Assembly: GCF_958979055.1 (NCBI RefSeq)
Contig: NC_084891.1
Location: forward strand, 27,935,001-27,999,000
DNA: 64,000 nt
DNA from: Alnus glutinosa
Lineage: Eukaryota; Streptophyta; Magnoliopsida; Fagales; Betulaceae
Direction of reading: 5' to 3'
Under the pieces are notes generated by a model. The model saw only the letters and a program-made list of their open reading frames with translations. It was not told the origin of the DNA and ran no database searches. The position numbers and the translations under genes were made by a program. This document shows positions 1-10,873 of this stretch, piece by piece (positions within the stretch are counted from its first letter, which is position 1; the number at the start of each line of letters is the position of its first letter).

Positions 1-68
1 CCTTTAGTGGAATTTGATATACTGTCATTTATCTATCCTTGGTTTTTTTTTTTTTATTGCTTTTGCAG

Positions 69-3000
69 ATTATCCAGAAGAGCCCAGGAAGAGCTGGCGA
101 GAGGGCAGCAGATGTTCTGGACAATATTCGAAATCGCCTGTTAAAATGGAATCCCAATAATGGCTTGGCTCCGAGGGGGAATAGAATATCCATATTGGCA
201 TTTGAAGTAGCCAATACAATAGCCAGAGCTGCTAACTTGTTGCAATCTCTTTCTGAAGAAAATATCCAGGCCCTGAAAAAAGAGATTTTACATCCAGGAG
301 TACAACAACTAGTTTCCACAGATATTAAGGAGTTGCTAAGTTTTGCTGCTGCTGACAAAAGGTTGTTTCTTGTTAGAGAGAATAGTTTGCTTTTGCTATG
401 AGTTTTTCTTGTCTTTTATGTCTAGTTCAATAGGATTTAATTGTAACTTTTTTTCTCTCATATTTTTATAATTTCATTTTCCCCTCTTTTACCTTGGGTC
501 ATTTTTAGGCAGGAGTTCGAAGTTTTCTTGGGGGAAGTGATTAGATTTGGAAATCTATGTAAAGACCAACGGTGGCACAATCTGGGTCGGAGCTTTGATA
601 GGTAAGTTCTTTATAAAAGGCAGTATAGATTTATTGCTGATGTTTGCTGAAAATGCACATATAATTCTTGAACTGCTTGTTTTATTTCAGATTGGATTCT
701 GATGATCCAAGCTACAAACAACTTAAAGTACACACAGAAACGACCATCCAGGAGTTGACCAATCTGGCTCAGCGCACTTCTGTAAGTTAATAATTTTAAA
801 GCTTTGTATCCATTTGTACTGATAGTTGGTGTAGTAGTGATTGTGCAATGTCATATGCAGGACTGGACCATCCCTATCTACTCTACGCATTTTATCGCTA
901 AATCTTATGGTGTAAATGTTAAGGATTTTGTGTATATATATAGGTAGATAGATATAGGTGGCTTTTACCATCTTTCAAATTACATAATATATTTGCACTT
1001 CTAAGACATGTTGGAGATGTTTTATCAAATCATTTGAAGTGCTGCATATTCTGCAGTTTTTTTTTTTTACCGTAATACTAATTTTTCGTGCTCTATATAC
1101 ATTTTACATTTTTTCTGTCTACGCTTGAAATTATAATTGGTCTCTTTGATTACTCTAAGAAGCTAACTTTTACGCTTGTATAGGAATTATACCTTGAGCT
1201 GAATGCTTTCGAGAGATTTGAACAAGATTATCAGCGAAAGCTTGAGGAAATGGAGTCCTTAAATCTCCCTCGAGGAGGTTAGTCATAAAAAATCTTGTTC
1301 ACTTACCACAGATTTCTTAGATATGTGCGTAATATTATGTGGAAGTTTGGCGTTTGGAATTATCTAAAAATATCGGAGTACTTTGTTATGGTGATTTAAG
1401 ATCGGTTGATGTGCTATTGGACCAACTAACCCCTTTTCACATATTAGCAATCATATGTCATGCTACACAAACCTTGAAAGAAGAATAAACATTATATTGA
1501 TATCAGGATTTTTTTTTTTCAGTAAGTAGTACTCTTATGTTGTTATTTAATGAAAGGATTTGCTTTTTCAATGACTGACGAAAAAATCTCTGCACTTGTA
1601 GTGGTACTTAATTTTCATTTTCTACCTTCTGTTGTGCTTTGCGGGCCTTTGATCTCATTGTCTTTTGTTAGTATTTAATCAACGTCCTCTTCTAGTAGAT
1701 AATATATTGTTTTTGGATTAAATTTTGAGAAGGTTTTCAAATGCGAACTATTGCTTGTTAATAATTTGTGTCTAGTTTCCAGAAGCCTGGCAACAACAGC
1801 GGTGCAGTAATTTTATTAACAGGTCATTTCTTTGTAATTGTAGGAGAGAGTCTCACAAATTTTCACAGTGAGCTAGAAGAGCAAGGAAAGCTTGTAAGGC
1901 GTCTGAAAAAGAAATCTCTTTGGTCTAGAAATTTGGAAGAGGTATATAACTATGAGCACATGTTATTCTTTTTGAAGAGAAAAAATTATGATATTGGGTA
2001 CCTATAGAAAAAATCAATTATCAATTTGCTTCTATGTTCTTGAAGGTACTTTATGCTTCAATTTATAAATAAAATTGCTAGTTTTGGTTAGGTGTTCTTG
2101 TTCTTTGTGAATTAAATGTTATACTACCTTTCTTGATGTAAATGGCAATACTATGAATGTAGATGGCAATCAAATATTAAATACCTATTGATTTAATAAG
2201 AATCTGTGGTAGGTCATGGACGAAAGTTTCTACTTTATTCAGTCTTGTTTCTCTTTGTAGAGTTACATATTTTTTGAAATTTTGTTTCTTATTGCAGATT
2301 GTGAAGAAGCTCGTGGATGTTGTTGCCATTATACATCAAGCTATTTGGGAAGCCTTTGGAAATAGCGGTATGAACTCAGCATGTCAAAACGAGACTAGCC
2401 AGTATGCCTTTCTCTAATATGGGAATTCACTTTAAAAAGTAAAATGTCCATCGTGCAACAATTAACTGCCTCATAAATGTGATAGTTCATGTGTCATTTT
2501 TCTCCCCATATCCTTGCTCCATAGGACTTAGTAAGGTTATCACTTGAGCGTTCATGACTTCCCTTCTAGGTATGAATTGACTTTTTATTTTTTGGATGTG
2601 TGTTTATGGAAGTGGCGAGTTTTAAGAGGAACTTTTATGGATAAGTTAGTACTTTTGAAATAAAAGTCTCATACTGGTGCGAGTATTCACCAATATTGCC
2701 AAATTTCCTCTAGCTGCCCTTGAATCTCCCAAGAGTTTCAGCTCCTGGCCGAAAATGAGAACATCTGCAAAAATATTACCCTTTTGTATTGCAAAATCTC
2801 CTGTAAGAATGTAGAATCTTACTTCCCAGAAAAATATAATTAGAATCTTCTTTGCAGCGCTTGTCTTTTATAACTACATATGCCCTAGGTATACTACAGC
2901 CTCTGCCTATTGCCAAGTATAACCTGGTCATGTAGGACGTACTAGTTTGGTTGGATTTTGTTTTCCATTTCGGTTTGGCATCCTAATCTAACTGTTGAAC

Positions 3001-4663
3001 TAACTCAATGACCAGCCTGTTATTCCTTGGCTTTCTCTATTGATTTCTTATGTAGATAGATCTGAATGTCGAAATTCCATTATATGTAAATGAATTTCTG
3101 TACATAGATCCTTTCTTACTGCATGGTTTTATCATGTCAAATGCAACATGGCATTATTTCTAAATTTACTACCATTCATCATTTTTTTTTCCAGATCCAT
3201 CAACCTCAAGGCATTAGGACATAGTTTAAGAGTTGTTGGCTTTGGAAGATGTGCTTCAAATGAATTACTCTTAAATCCTTATGAAGTTGTCAATTCATGT
3301 CAGGTACCACATTGGTTAACGAGGAGCCTAGTAAGGGTCCTGAAAGACTTGGGGAAGCTGGACTTGCATTACACTATGCCAACATAATCAGCCAGATAAA
3401 TATCATTGTAAGCATAAATCTCCCCTTTTCAGTAATCACATGCCATATAATTGGTATTGTTTTGCCGAGTACATGTGCTTGAGTGGAAAGTTACATTTCT
3501 AACAGGCATCTCGCCCGACCTCTCTTCCTCCAAATCTGAGAGACCAATTATATCGAGCATTGCCAGACAGTGTTAAGGTGGCTCTGCGTTCCCAAATGCA
3601 GACTGTTGATACCAAGGAACAGGTATCTCCTCTTAAGAGTAGTTAGACCCTTGCCATTTCTTGTATTCTCTGCTTATTCATTTTCTTGCTTCATGGAGAT
3701 TTAGCTTTAGTGTTTCTTTTGTTTGTCACTTGGTGGTGTATGCATATGCACATGAATGTTACTATCATTCTTAATTGCTTCTCATTCTGTTTCTCTACAG
3801 CTCTCAATTTTTCAGGTCAAAGCTGAAATGGAAAAGATTCTTAAGTGGCTTGTTCCAGCTGCCACAAATACAATTAGGTAGGTTATATAATGTGTTTAGT
3901 GGGTGTTTTGCTTTATATGTCTGGTTTTCGGTTCTTTTCTAAATTTTGAGTATTGTTATAGTCTTTCGTTTAAACTTAATGTATTTTCCTCCTTTTTTTT
4001 CGACAGAGCACATCAAGGTTTTGGATGGGTTGGAGAATGGGCAAAGGCTAGGTCAGTAATGGCCTCTGTGTGTGTGTGTGTGTGTCCTCTGTATGCTGTG
4101 TATGGAACATTTACTTAATGGTAACTTACTAGAATGATATTTATAAGTGTTTGTTCTCACTGGACAGTAATGAGTTCGGCAAGAGTTCAACCACAACCAA
4201 TAACCTGACCCGCCTCCAGACACTGTATTATGCAGATAAGGAGAAAACAGACCTATACATCCTCAAATTGGTGACCTTTCTTCACCGTGTGATCAGCTTA
4301 ATAAGACGTAGAGATCATGGTTTCAGGCCTCTGCCTTTACAATGTCCAACTCGTAAGGCACTCGAGTTTCACTCCAAGATGCAACATTTTGTATCCATGA
4401 ACTGTAGTTCTAAAACCCATGGTATTCAACTTTCTCAGGAAGATAGAAATTTGTTAGATGAGGTGATTGGAAGCTTAAGGGTCCCTGGAATCAGCAAAAG
4501 CCAGGAATTCGCTATGGCCGGCAAGAGTGGGACCAGAGTTTGGCCTTTGAGCAGGAGCACTGGGAGTTCCCCAACTAGAAAGTTCGGTGCAAAACAAGAC
4601 TTGAAGACTGATGTTTTGGATATCATGGACGGGCCAGAATTTATAATTAGCTCGGCTTCTTGA
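69..4663 (+). CDS. PSI: PSK SIMULATOR-like protein (DUF3475/DUF668), 5'-truncated by window
   Basis: Eleven exons join in frame: 69-361, 509-601, 691-781, 1184-1277, 1844-1941, 2298-2367, 3304-3407, 3506-3622, 3801-3877, 4007-4051, 4168-4663. They give 525 residues and a stop. All introns are GT-AG. The first block (around NRISILAFEVANTI and FAAADKR) is the DUF3475 region. The later block (GLALHYANIISQI, LRDQLYRALPDSVK, VKAEMEKILKWLVP, HQGFGWVGEWA, YADKEKTDLYIL) is DUF668. The C-terminal PGISKSQEF motif is also typical of the family. The known family (PSI1-3 of Arabidopsis) is plasma-membrane/nucleus associated and promotes growth downstream of phytosulfokine; the myristoylated N terminus would lie left of base 1. 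Family assignment is firm; which PSI paralogue is not decidable. The stretch 3195-3303 before exon 7 is stop-containing in the needed frame, so I place the acceptor at 3303. Confidence 0.93.
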
Positions 4664-5403
4664 TCGATATCCCATTTCGGGCATTTTTCTTCAGTCCCAA
4701 AATCCTATTTTCATTTCTCTCCCCTCTCTTCATTCCATTGTATTTTTTGGTTAAATTCTCATTTTTATCATGTAATTATCCCTATTTATGGTGGTTAGAT
4801 GCCAAGTATATAATATGATAAGTATATTGTAATTTTTTCTTCTAGCCTCTTAAATTTGGATACCCAGAGGCAGAGGAGTAGCCCAGTTGTATAAGAGGTG
4901 GAGGGCATGCTCACAATTCAGCTTCAAAATCCAGTATTACTGATAAACTCTGGCAATATCTGTCGTTAAAATTGTGAATATTTAAAGAATCATATGGTTT
5001 TCACTATGTTGCTTCTTTGGTCGATACTCTGTCGTCAAAAAATGAATGAATAATAATGATCATTCAATTCCAGTTTCTTGTATTCCTAATAATACTCATT
5101 CATGGTTCTTAAGTAATGATAATCATTTCAATGTACCAAATTAACGTACCCTAACTGTTTATTGCATTCCATATAGAAGTCCTTTCAAGGATCTAATTCA
5201 ACCATTCAAAGTGCTTATGGACTAGGTAAGCTTATTGCAGTCTTTTAAACAGCTTCCATAAACTAATTGATCTTCATCATTCACACAGAGCATGGTTTTG
5301 CTTACCTTACACAATTCTCAACTGCTCTTACTTCAATTTAAAAATCAGTTCGCACCAACTTCATTCACTTCATATAATGCTCCTGCTCCTGCTCCTGCTC
5401 CCC
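4664..5403. other. 3' UTR of the PSI-like gene and intergenic spacer
   Basis: AT-rich sequence after the stop codon, with no coding signal. Around 4871-4945 a weak tRNA-like pattern (TAGCCCAGTTG followed some 45 bases on by a CTTCAAAATCC stretch) could be an old SINE remnant, but no target duplication or tail is visible. The right end is the promoter of the next gene. Confidence 0.5.
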
Positions 5404-5411
5404 TATATATA
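5383..5411 (+). promoter_or_regulatory. TATA box and GCTCCT repeats upstream of the secreted-protein gene
   Basis: A short GCTCCT microsatellite runs directly into CTATATATAAC, with the TATA core at 5404-5411. It lies about 55 bases before the ATG at 5466, which is the usual plant spacing. It sits inside the longer open frame that begins at 5292, which argues that the true start is 5466. Confidence 0.6.
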
Positions 5412-5465
5412 ACGTGTTCGTATTCACCGCATTTGCAAATTGCAACATCTGCACTGATCATACCA

Positions 5466-6098
5466 ATGAAGACCTTCAAGACCCACAAAGCTTGTATCCT
5501 TTTCTCTCTTCTCATCTTCCTCTCTTCCTCTGTTTTTCCTTCCGAATCTCTCCCCTTGGCTGCAGGTACAATCGAGAGAACCGCAAAACAGCAAGCCCCG
5601 GCGGCCAGCCTCCCACCGAGTCATGAAACTGCACCAACATCTGCGTCATCCCAGCCTTCAGGTTTACTTGTTGATCCTGCTCTCTCTCCACCTATTTCAA
5701 ATAAAAAACCTTCTTCCGCAGAGTCTTTGGATAGCCAGGAGGGAGAGTCCGAAGCGGGTAACCAACAAGAAACGGGTTATCCACAACAGGGCAGGAACCA
5801 GCCTTTATCGGGTTTCAATCAACCATTTTCTTCTACTAACCAGCCTTTATCGGGTTTCAATCACCCATTTTCTTCTACTAACCAGCCTTTATCGGGTTTT
5901 AATCAGCCCTTTTCTTCTACTAGACAGCCTTTTTCGGGGTTTAACCAGCCATATTCATCTCTAAATCAGCCTTTTGGGTCTAATAACCAGCAAGGCTTAG
6001 TAAACAACAGTCCTCTTGATAATGGGGTTTCAGAAGAAAAGGAATTCGTGCTAGGAGTTGTTTTAGTCTCTCTAATTACCTTTGGTTTTCTTGTTTAG
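5466..6098 (+). CDS. Unrecognised secreted, probably GPI-anchored, repeat protein (210 aa)
   Basis: Single exon, 210 residues. Residues 1 to about 28 form a signal peptide (basic start, then a Leu/Ile/Phe core ending in small residues). Residues about 40-75 are rich in Ala-Pro, Ser-Pro and Thr, as in arabinogalactan-type glycomodules. From about residue 115 a unit of about 14 residues, of the form NQPLSGFNQPFSST, repeats five times with drift; the DNA unit is 42 bases. After a Gly/Asn/Ser-rich spacer come an acidic EEKE stretch and a hydrophobic C-terminal tail with no charged residue after it, which fits a GPI-attachment signal. The frame opens upstream to 5292, but the TATA box at 5404-5411 lies between, so 5466 is chosen. 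I do not recognise a named family. A cell-wall or apoplastic role is inference from architecture only. Confidence 0.75.
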   Translation: MKTFKTHKACILFSLLIFLSSSVFPSESLPLAAGTIERTAKQQAPAASLPPSHETAPTSASSQPSGLLVDPALSPPISNKKPSSAESLDSQEGESEAGNQQETGYPQQGRNQPLSGFNQPFSSTNQPLSGFNHPFSSTNQPLSGFNQPFSSTRQPFSGFNQPYSSLNQPFGSNNQQGLVNNSPLDNGVSEEKEFVLGVVLVSLITFGFLV

Positions 6099-6757
6099 TG
6101 TGCTACTATATATAATTGGGCAGAGGAATAACCAACATTCCATTGTATATGGCCTCTCCCGAGGCCATCGTTCCTCTTTCTATGTCTTGGTTTCCATACG
6201 AAGATTTGTACTCATGCAATTTGTTAGTTACATCTTTTGGTGTTTGAGTATATTAAAAAATGGGATTTATATTACTGGTATATGACTTCACTATGACTGT
6301 AATTATCACAAAATGAGACGCATACTATGCATTCATAAAACATGCTTAAAAAGAAATTGTGGACACAACCCTGAAAGAAAATTACAAAAGGTAACCATAA
6401 TTAATTAAAAAATTGCAAACTCGTTCGAGAACTTCACGCAAACATCGAGCAAAATTTCTATCCCGCAATTAGTTGCAATCTCCCTAGAGCTAAAATCTTA
6501 GCGCAACCTCTGTAAAATTAATTTGTTCTTTCTAGTTAGAATATATATGCATAGTTAAAACCTTAATTAATCCCATCTCACAAGCTAGGATTAGTTAAAA
6601 AGATAACCCACCAATCCCCCACCTCTTTTAAGGTTTTTGTTTTTTCACTTTAATAATGATGACCTCCTAAATAAAATTTTAATGCAGTCCAGTCCTTCAA
6701 AATTATATTCTTAATTCCATCCTTGCTTTAAACGTACGAAAAATGAATATTAGGGAT
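6099..6757. other. AT-rich spacer
   Basis: 3' flank of the secreted-protein gene followed by AT-rich DNA without coding potential or a recognisable repeat. Confidence 0.5.
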
Positions 6758-7078
6758 GAGTTTCTGATAACTCAATTAGTAATATCTATTGTTTTATATT
6801 CAACACCTATTCCGATAAATCTAGAATTAATATAAGCTTTCATATATGTAAGAGGCCGGGAAATTAGTTTAGTCCTATATTTTAACCTTTCATATTACCA
6901 AATCTTTTAGGCTCATAAAAAGTTGATTAGCCAGTAGATTTCTGATCAATGATACATAAGAAATTAAGTTTTAATTAACCTCTATTTTAATAATGGTCGA
7001 CCTTGAAGCTCGCCAATTTGAACTTTATCACCCGTATTAAAGCATATGACAAAACCGCTACTATCCAAAGAAAACTTT
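6758..7078 (+). repeat. Left inverted-repeat arm of the subtilase-carrying element
   Basis: About 320 bases matching the reverse complement of 8513-8812 in the same block order. The outer edge is set at GAGTTTCT, beyond which similarity becomes doubtful. Confidence 0.65.
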
Positions 7079-7149
7079 CAGGCAATTCAAGAAATATTTG
7101 CCATGTGGTTTTCTACTGCATGCGGTTCCTCGTCCACACATAATCCATC

Positions 7150-8241
7150 ATTTGCGCGTGGCTTTTCTTAATTAATCTCAATGCCATGTCCGGCCGGGCC
7201 ATGGTACAGAGATCAACATGATATATCATCTACATGCATGGATAAGTCTGCCATGCCCAAGGCTTCCATCATTAATCCATCCACTTTGGAAGACCATCTA
7301 TCTTCATCGCCTTCAATTATATATGCTTATGACAACGCTTTTCATGGATTTAGTGCTCGTCTTTCTCCAGATGAACTAGAGACGTTAAAGAAGTCCCCAG
7401 GCTTAATTTTTGTCAAGTTACGCTGATAGTGTTGTCATATATATATGCCTACTACCACTTTCACCCCTGAATTCCTCTACCTCAATAACTTCTATGGTCT
7501 TTGGCCTACCACAAATTATGGCGAGATATAATCATTGGAATTATAGCTAGATAGCTGTCTGTGGCCAGAAAACTTGATCGAGTTTCAAGGATGATGGTAC
7601 AACTACTGAAGCTCCAGCTAAGTGGAGGGGATCTTGTAAGGAAGGACAAGCTTTTGATTCCTCCATGTGTAATAAAAAGCTTATTGGATCGAGCTAAGTA
7701 CTTCTATGAGGGTATCATGGCTTACAAAAACATTAGTGGGGTGAGCATGGAATCTGCTAGGGACATGGGACCTTGGTTTCTTCGATCTATAGCTACAGGA
7801 AATTATGTAAATGGTGCATCTTATATATTTTGGCTACGCCCAAGGAACAGCCAAAGGTATTGCACCTTATGCTAGGGTGGCCACGTACAAGGTTTTATGG
7901 GATGAAGGATATGATGTTTCTCCGCTGATGTTGTAACAGCTATACACGAAGCCATTGCTGATGGTGTTGATGTGATTTCCTTCTCCTTGGTCCTTCTACA
8001 AACGCAAACACTTCCATTATATCTCGATGCCATAGCAATAGCTTTATTCGCTGCAATGGAGAATGACATTCTAGTTTCATGCGCAGTGGGCAATGAAGGG
8101 CCAAGCCTCGGTACACTTAAAAACGGGATTCCATGGGTCCTGACTACTACCCGAAAATCCCAAAGTATTCCCAATTTTGTGTCATTGTGTTGTCATTGGC
8201 TTCAAGGATGCTTAGACTTTGATGAAATACGTGGAGTCTAA
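7150..8241 (+). pseudogene. Subtilisin-like serine protease (SBT1-type) pseudogene fragment
   Basis: Pieces of a plant subtilase appear in the correct order in shifting frames. The inhibitor I9 prodomain (SIIYAYDNAFHGFSARLSPDELE) is at about 7310-7395. The start of the catalytic domain (KWRGSCKEGQAFDSSMCNKKLIG) is at about 7614-7685. The segment around the catalytic His is at about 7765-7870. The region IHEAIADGVDVISFSL and then GNEGPSLGTLKNGIPWVLT is at about 7945-8150. Frame changes and stops separate the pieces. The GIIDSG Asp segment (about 7535) is disrupted, and a one-base shift follows the GHGT His box (about 7770). The PA domain, the catalytic-Ser region and the C-terminal domain are absent. 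Subtilases of this type are mostly intronless, so this could be DNA capture rather than retroposition. It is a relic and not an active protease. Confidence 0.88.
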
Positions 8242-8512
8242 CAATAAGCCCACTGCTAAAATGTTAAGCAGTTGAGCCGGATGTGGGTGCTTTAAAAAAT
8301 AGGTTGCTCAAATAAAAATAAAAGATGTGTTCTTCAGCTAAATTTTAGCTAAGCATTTGTTGACCCGATCGAATATAAATGTCCGTGAGAATTTAAGTTC
8401 CATTCCCACAAGGCTACAAGTAGAGAAGACCTTTAGCCAAACACCTCTCTTTCGTAACTTGTAAGGTATCAACTGACCAATATAAGCAACTGAATATCAT
8501 TATTGTAAAACA

Positions 8513-8812
8513 AATTGAGGATTAAGTTTTCTTTGTCATATATACACTATATTATATGGGTGATAAAGTTTCAATGGCGAGCTTCAAAGGTAGACCGTTA
8601 TTACAATAAAATAGAGGTTAAAAATTTATTGTCTATAATTGATTTGAAATATACACGCTAATCGTCTTTCAATGAGCCAAAAGATTTGGTAATGTGAAAG
8701 GTTAGAATAGAGGGCTAGACTAATTACCCTCTTATAGATATGAAAGGTTAAAATACTTTGATTTATCACAATAGGGGTGGAATACTAAATAATATGTCTA
8801 GCTGAGAAACTC
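8513..8812 (-). repeat. Right inverted-repeat arm of the subtilase-carrying element
   Basis: Reverse complement matches 6758-7078. Its outer end at 8812 abuts the duplicated SKS-downstream segment that begins at GGGCC (8814). Confidence 0.65.
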
Positions 8813-9515
8813 TGGGCCTTGTGGATAATGATATATTGACTGAAGGGCTTGAGGCCACTTCAAGTCAATGGGCCAAGCCCATGTGTTTTGGGTGAGAGAC
8901 TTTGTAAAGAAAAGGGAGAGAGAAATTCTTCGAGTAAGGGATCAGATTGGTTAAGATGGGAATGCCCAATTGTCGTAACCAGGCTTTGGAGCGGACACCC
9001 ATCTCGCATCTTTATTGCGAGTTCGAACCACTCATCACATCCCCTTGACTGCCTGAAGGATCATGGCCTTTTCGGGCCTTCAATTTGCTTACTTATAGAA
9101 GCGACTTCAATACAATAGCGTCCTTCCTTCTCCATGTGGGATCACACAACAAATCCTCGTAATCCTTTAAGTTTCTCTATTTATCTAACGATAATCCAAT
9201 TTGTTAAACAAATACGTTAAATCGATAATCCAATCTTTTTCAGTGTCACGTTTAACCATTAGAAAACAAATATATTCTTCATCCAAATTGCTCAACTAAC
9301 GAAACAATCACCTAATCAAGCATTCTACATGGCTTGGCTTTTTCCCGAAATTCTACCAAATTAAAAAGGACAACTGCTAGAATTTAATTACTACACTCTA
9401 AGTTATGCCTAAGAATTGACTTTGTAAGTTGCTGAGCAACTATGTTCAAAAAAATTAATAAACTACAGCAATATGGGCTCTCCACATTCGAATACCATTT
9501 TTAGGAAGGGGAGAG
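8813..9515 (+). repeat. Copy A of a duplicated segment from downstream of the SKS gene
   Basis: Matches 12318-12965 in the same orientation over about 650 bases. Shared blocks include GTGGATAATGATA, GACCACTTCAAGTC, TGCCCAATTGTCGTAACCAGG, GGAGCGGACACCCATCTCGC, GACTGCCTGAAGGATCATGG, CTTCAATACAATAGCGTCC and CCCGAAATTCTACCAAATTA. It ends near a diverged copy of the SKS stop-codon region. A GAGTTCGAACC stretch at 9021-9031 resembles a tRNA B box, so part of the segment may be an old SINE. Confidence 0.8.
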
Positions 9516-9551
9516 TGCCTTCACAAACTCTCAAGTGCTCGTTTTTTGACG

Positions 9552-10595
9552 CACTACCACCAAAAAAAAAAAAAAAAAAAAAAAAAGAAGGTATTTATAG
9601 ACCCTTTTTTTTTAGGCGGTTTCTAAAACCGTCTAGAAAACAAAATTTGTAGACGATTTTTTTGAAACCGTCTGTAAAAAATTTATTATGGACGGTTTGA
9701 TTAAACTGTCCATAAAACTAAACCGTCTATAAATTAATAGACGGTTTTTTTTCGAAACCGTCTGTAAATATTATTTCCAGATAGTTTAGTTAAAACCTTC
9801 TGGAATTTTATGGGCAGTTTTTACTAAACTGTCTGAATTTTTTTTTCCCATGCCATGTCATCAATCTGCGTGATGCCCCATTATTTCACCACATCCCTCC
9901 AATTTTTTTCCCAGCCAAAATTAGAACAGTCTGACTTTTTAAAACCGGTTTGTGTGAAACCATCTCTATAATAATTAAAACCATCGATCTCTCTCTAGCT
10001 CTCTCTCTCCTTCTTCTTCTTTCCCCAAAACTCTCTTCTCTCTCTCGTCTCTCTAATCCTTCTCACTATCTTTTGATCTTATTTTGTTGTTGCTTTTTTT
10101 TTTTTTTTTTTTTTTTTCCACAAGACAATCGACCACTCACCCCCACCGCCCCGGCCACACAACTTATCGCCACTACCCGGGGAGATCGGGTGACTCAGAG
10201 AAGTAGAGATCGAGATCGAGACAGGGAGGAGATCCGATGATGGATTGGCCTCCCTTTTGGTGATTTCTGGTCCCTTTTTTTTTTGGTTATTTTTGCTCTT
10301 TTTTGGTCCTTTTTGCCAATGACGAAGATGAAGGGTTGAGGTCTCGTTAGGGAGTCGAATTTTAATTTTGGGCTGGATTTCATGGGGGGAGGAAGGGGAA
10401 GATTTCACTGGCCCTTAAAAAAGTTTCCGGCAGAGAGTAAAAAAAATAAAATAAAAAGTTTTCAGCAAGGGCCAGAAACAGAGCATCACCAGTGTGAAGA
10501 AAAAAAAAAAAAAAAAAGAAGCAACGAGAGAAATTCTGGACGATAATTAAGAAATATTAATTAATTATATTAATATATATTAAAAAAAAAAATCG

Positions 10596-10633
<38 letters not shown>

Positions 10634-10764
10634 GGACGGTTTTGCCCAAACCGTTCAGAAATTCATTTAGCGACATTAATTGATTCCAAAAGATTTATCT
10701 GCATTTTTGGACGATTTTAAACAGTCTAGAATTTGATTCTTTTTTCTTTTCTTTTTTTGTAGTG
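9552..10764. mobile_element. Non-autonomous CACTA-type DNA transposon
   Basis: The left terminus reads CACTACCACCAAAAA and the right terminus reads TTTTTTTGTAGTG, the inverted CACTA ends of the En/Spm superfamily. The flanks are ACG at 9549-9551 and ACG at 10765-10767, a perfect 3-bp target-site duplication. Subterminal DNA (about 9600-9835 and 10630-10730) carries many direct and inverted copies of an AAACCGTCT/AGACGGTTT motif, as expected for transposase-binding repeats. The interior is low-complexity with TA and poly-T/A tracts and no transposase, so movement would need a helper element. Length is 1213 bases. Confidence 0.9.
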
Positions 10765-10873
10765 ACGTGATGGTGAAAATTACTATTTGATTAAATAACA
10801 AATGAAAGTATATGTAACATCTAATGGTAACTTTCATTGCCACAGTAGAAAGTGAACACTTTAGAATGAAAAA

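Larger units (their letters stand above)
6758..8812. mobile_element. Long-terminal-inverted-repeat element carrying a subtilase fragment (Pack-MULE-like)
   Basis: The segment 6758-7078 reappears in inverted orientation at 8513-8812. Matching blocks in order include GAGTTTCT, CACCTATT/GATAAATC, CTTTCATAT, TTACCAAATCTTTT, TTAACCTCTATTTTA, GAAGCTCGCCA and CTTTATCACCC. The arms are about 300 bases with small gaps and clear divergence. Between them lies the decayed subtilase fragment at 7150-8241. Long diverged inverted repeats around a host gene fragment are the hallmark of Pack-MULEs. No transposase is present, and I could not find a clean 9-bp target duplication, so the superfamily is inferred. 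A local inverted duplication around a dying gene is the alternative. Confidence 0.6.

Noticed and set aside
3195-3303. Possible extra PSI exon sequence using the acceptor at 3194
   Set aside because: It has stops in the required phase; the acceptor at 3303 restores the conserved reading.
5292-5465. In-frame N-terminal extension of the secreted protein
   Set aside because: It contains the TATA box and lacks a signal peptide; starting at 5466 gives a clean one.
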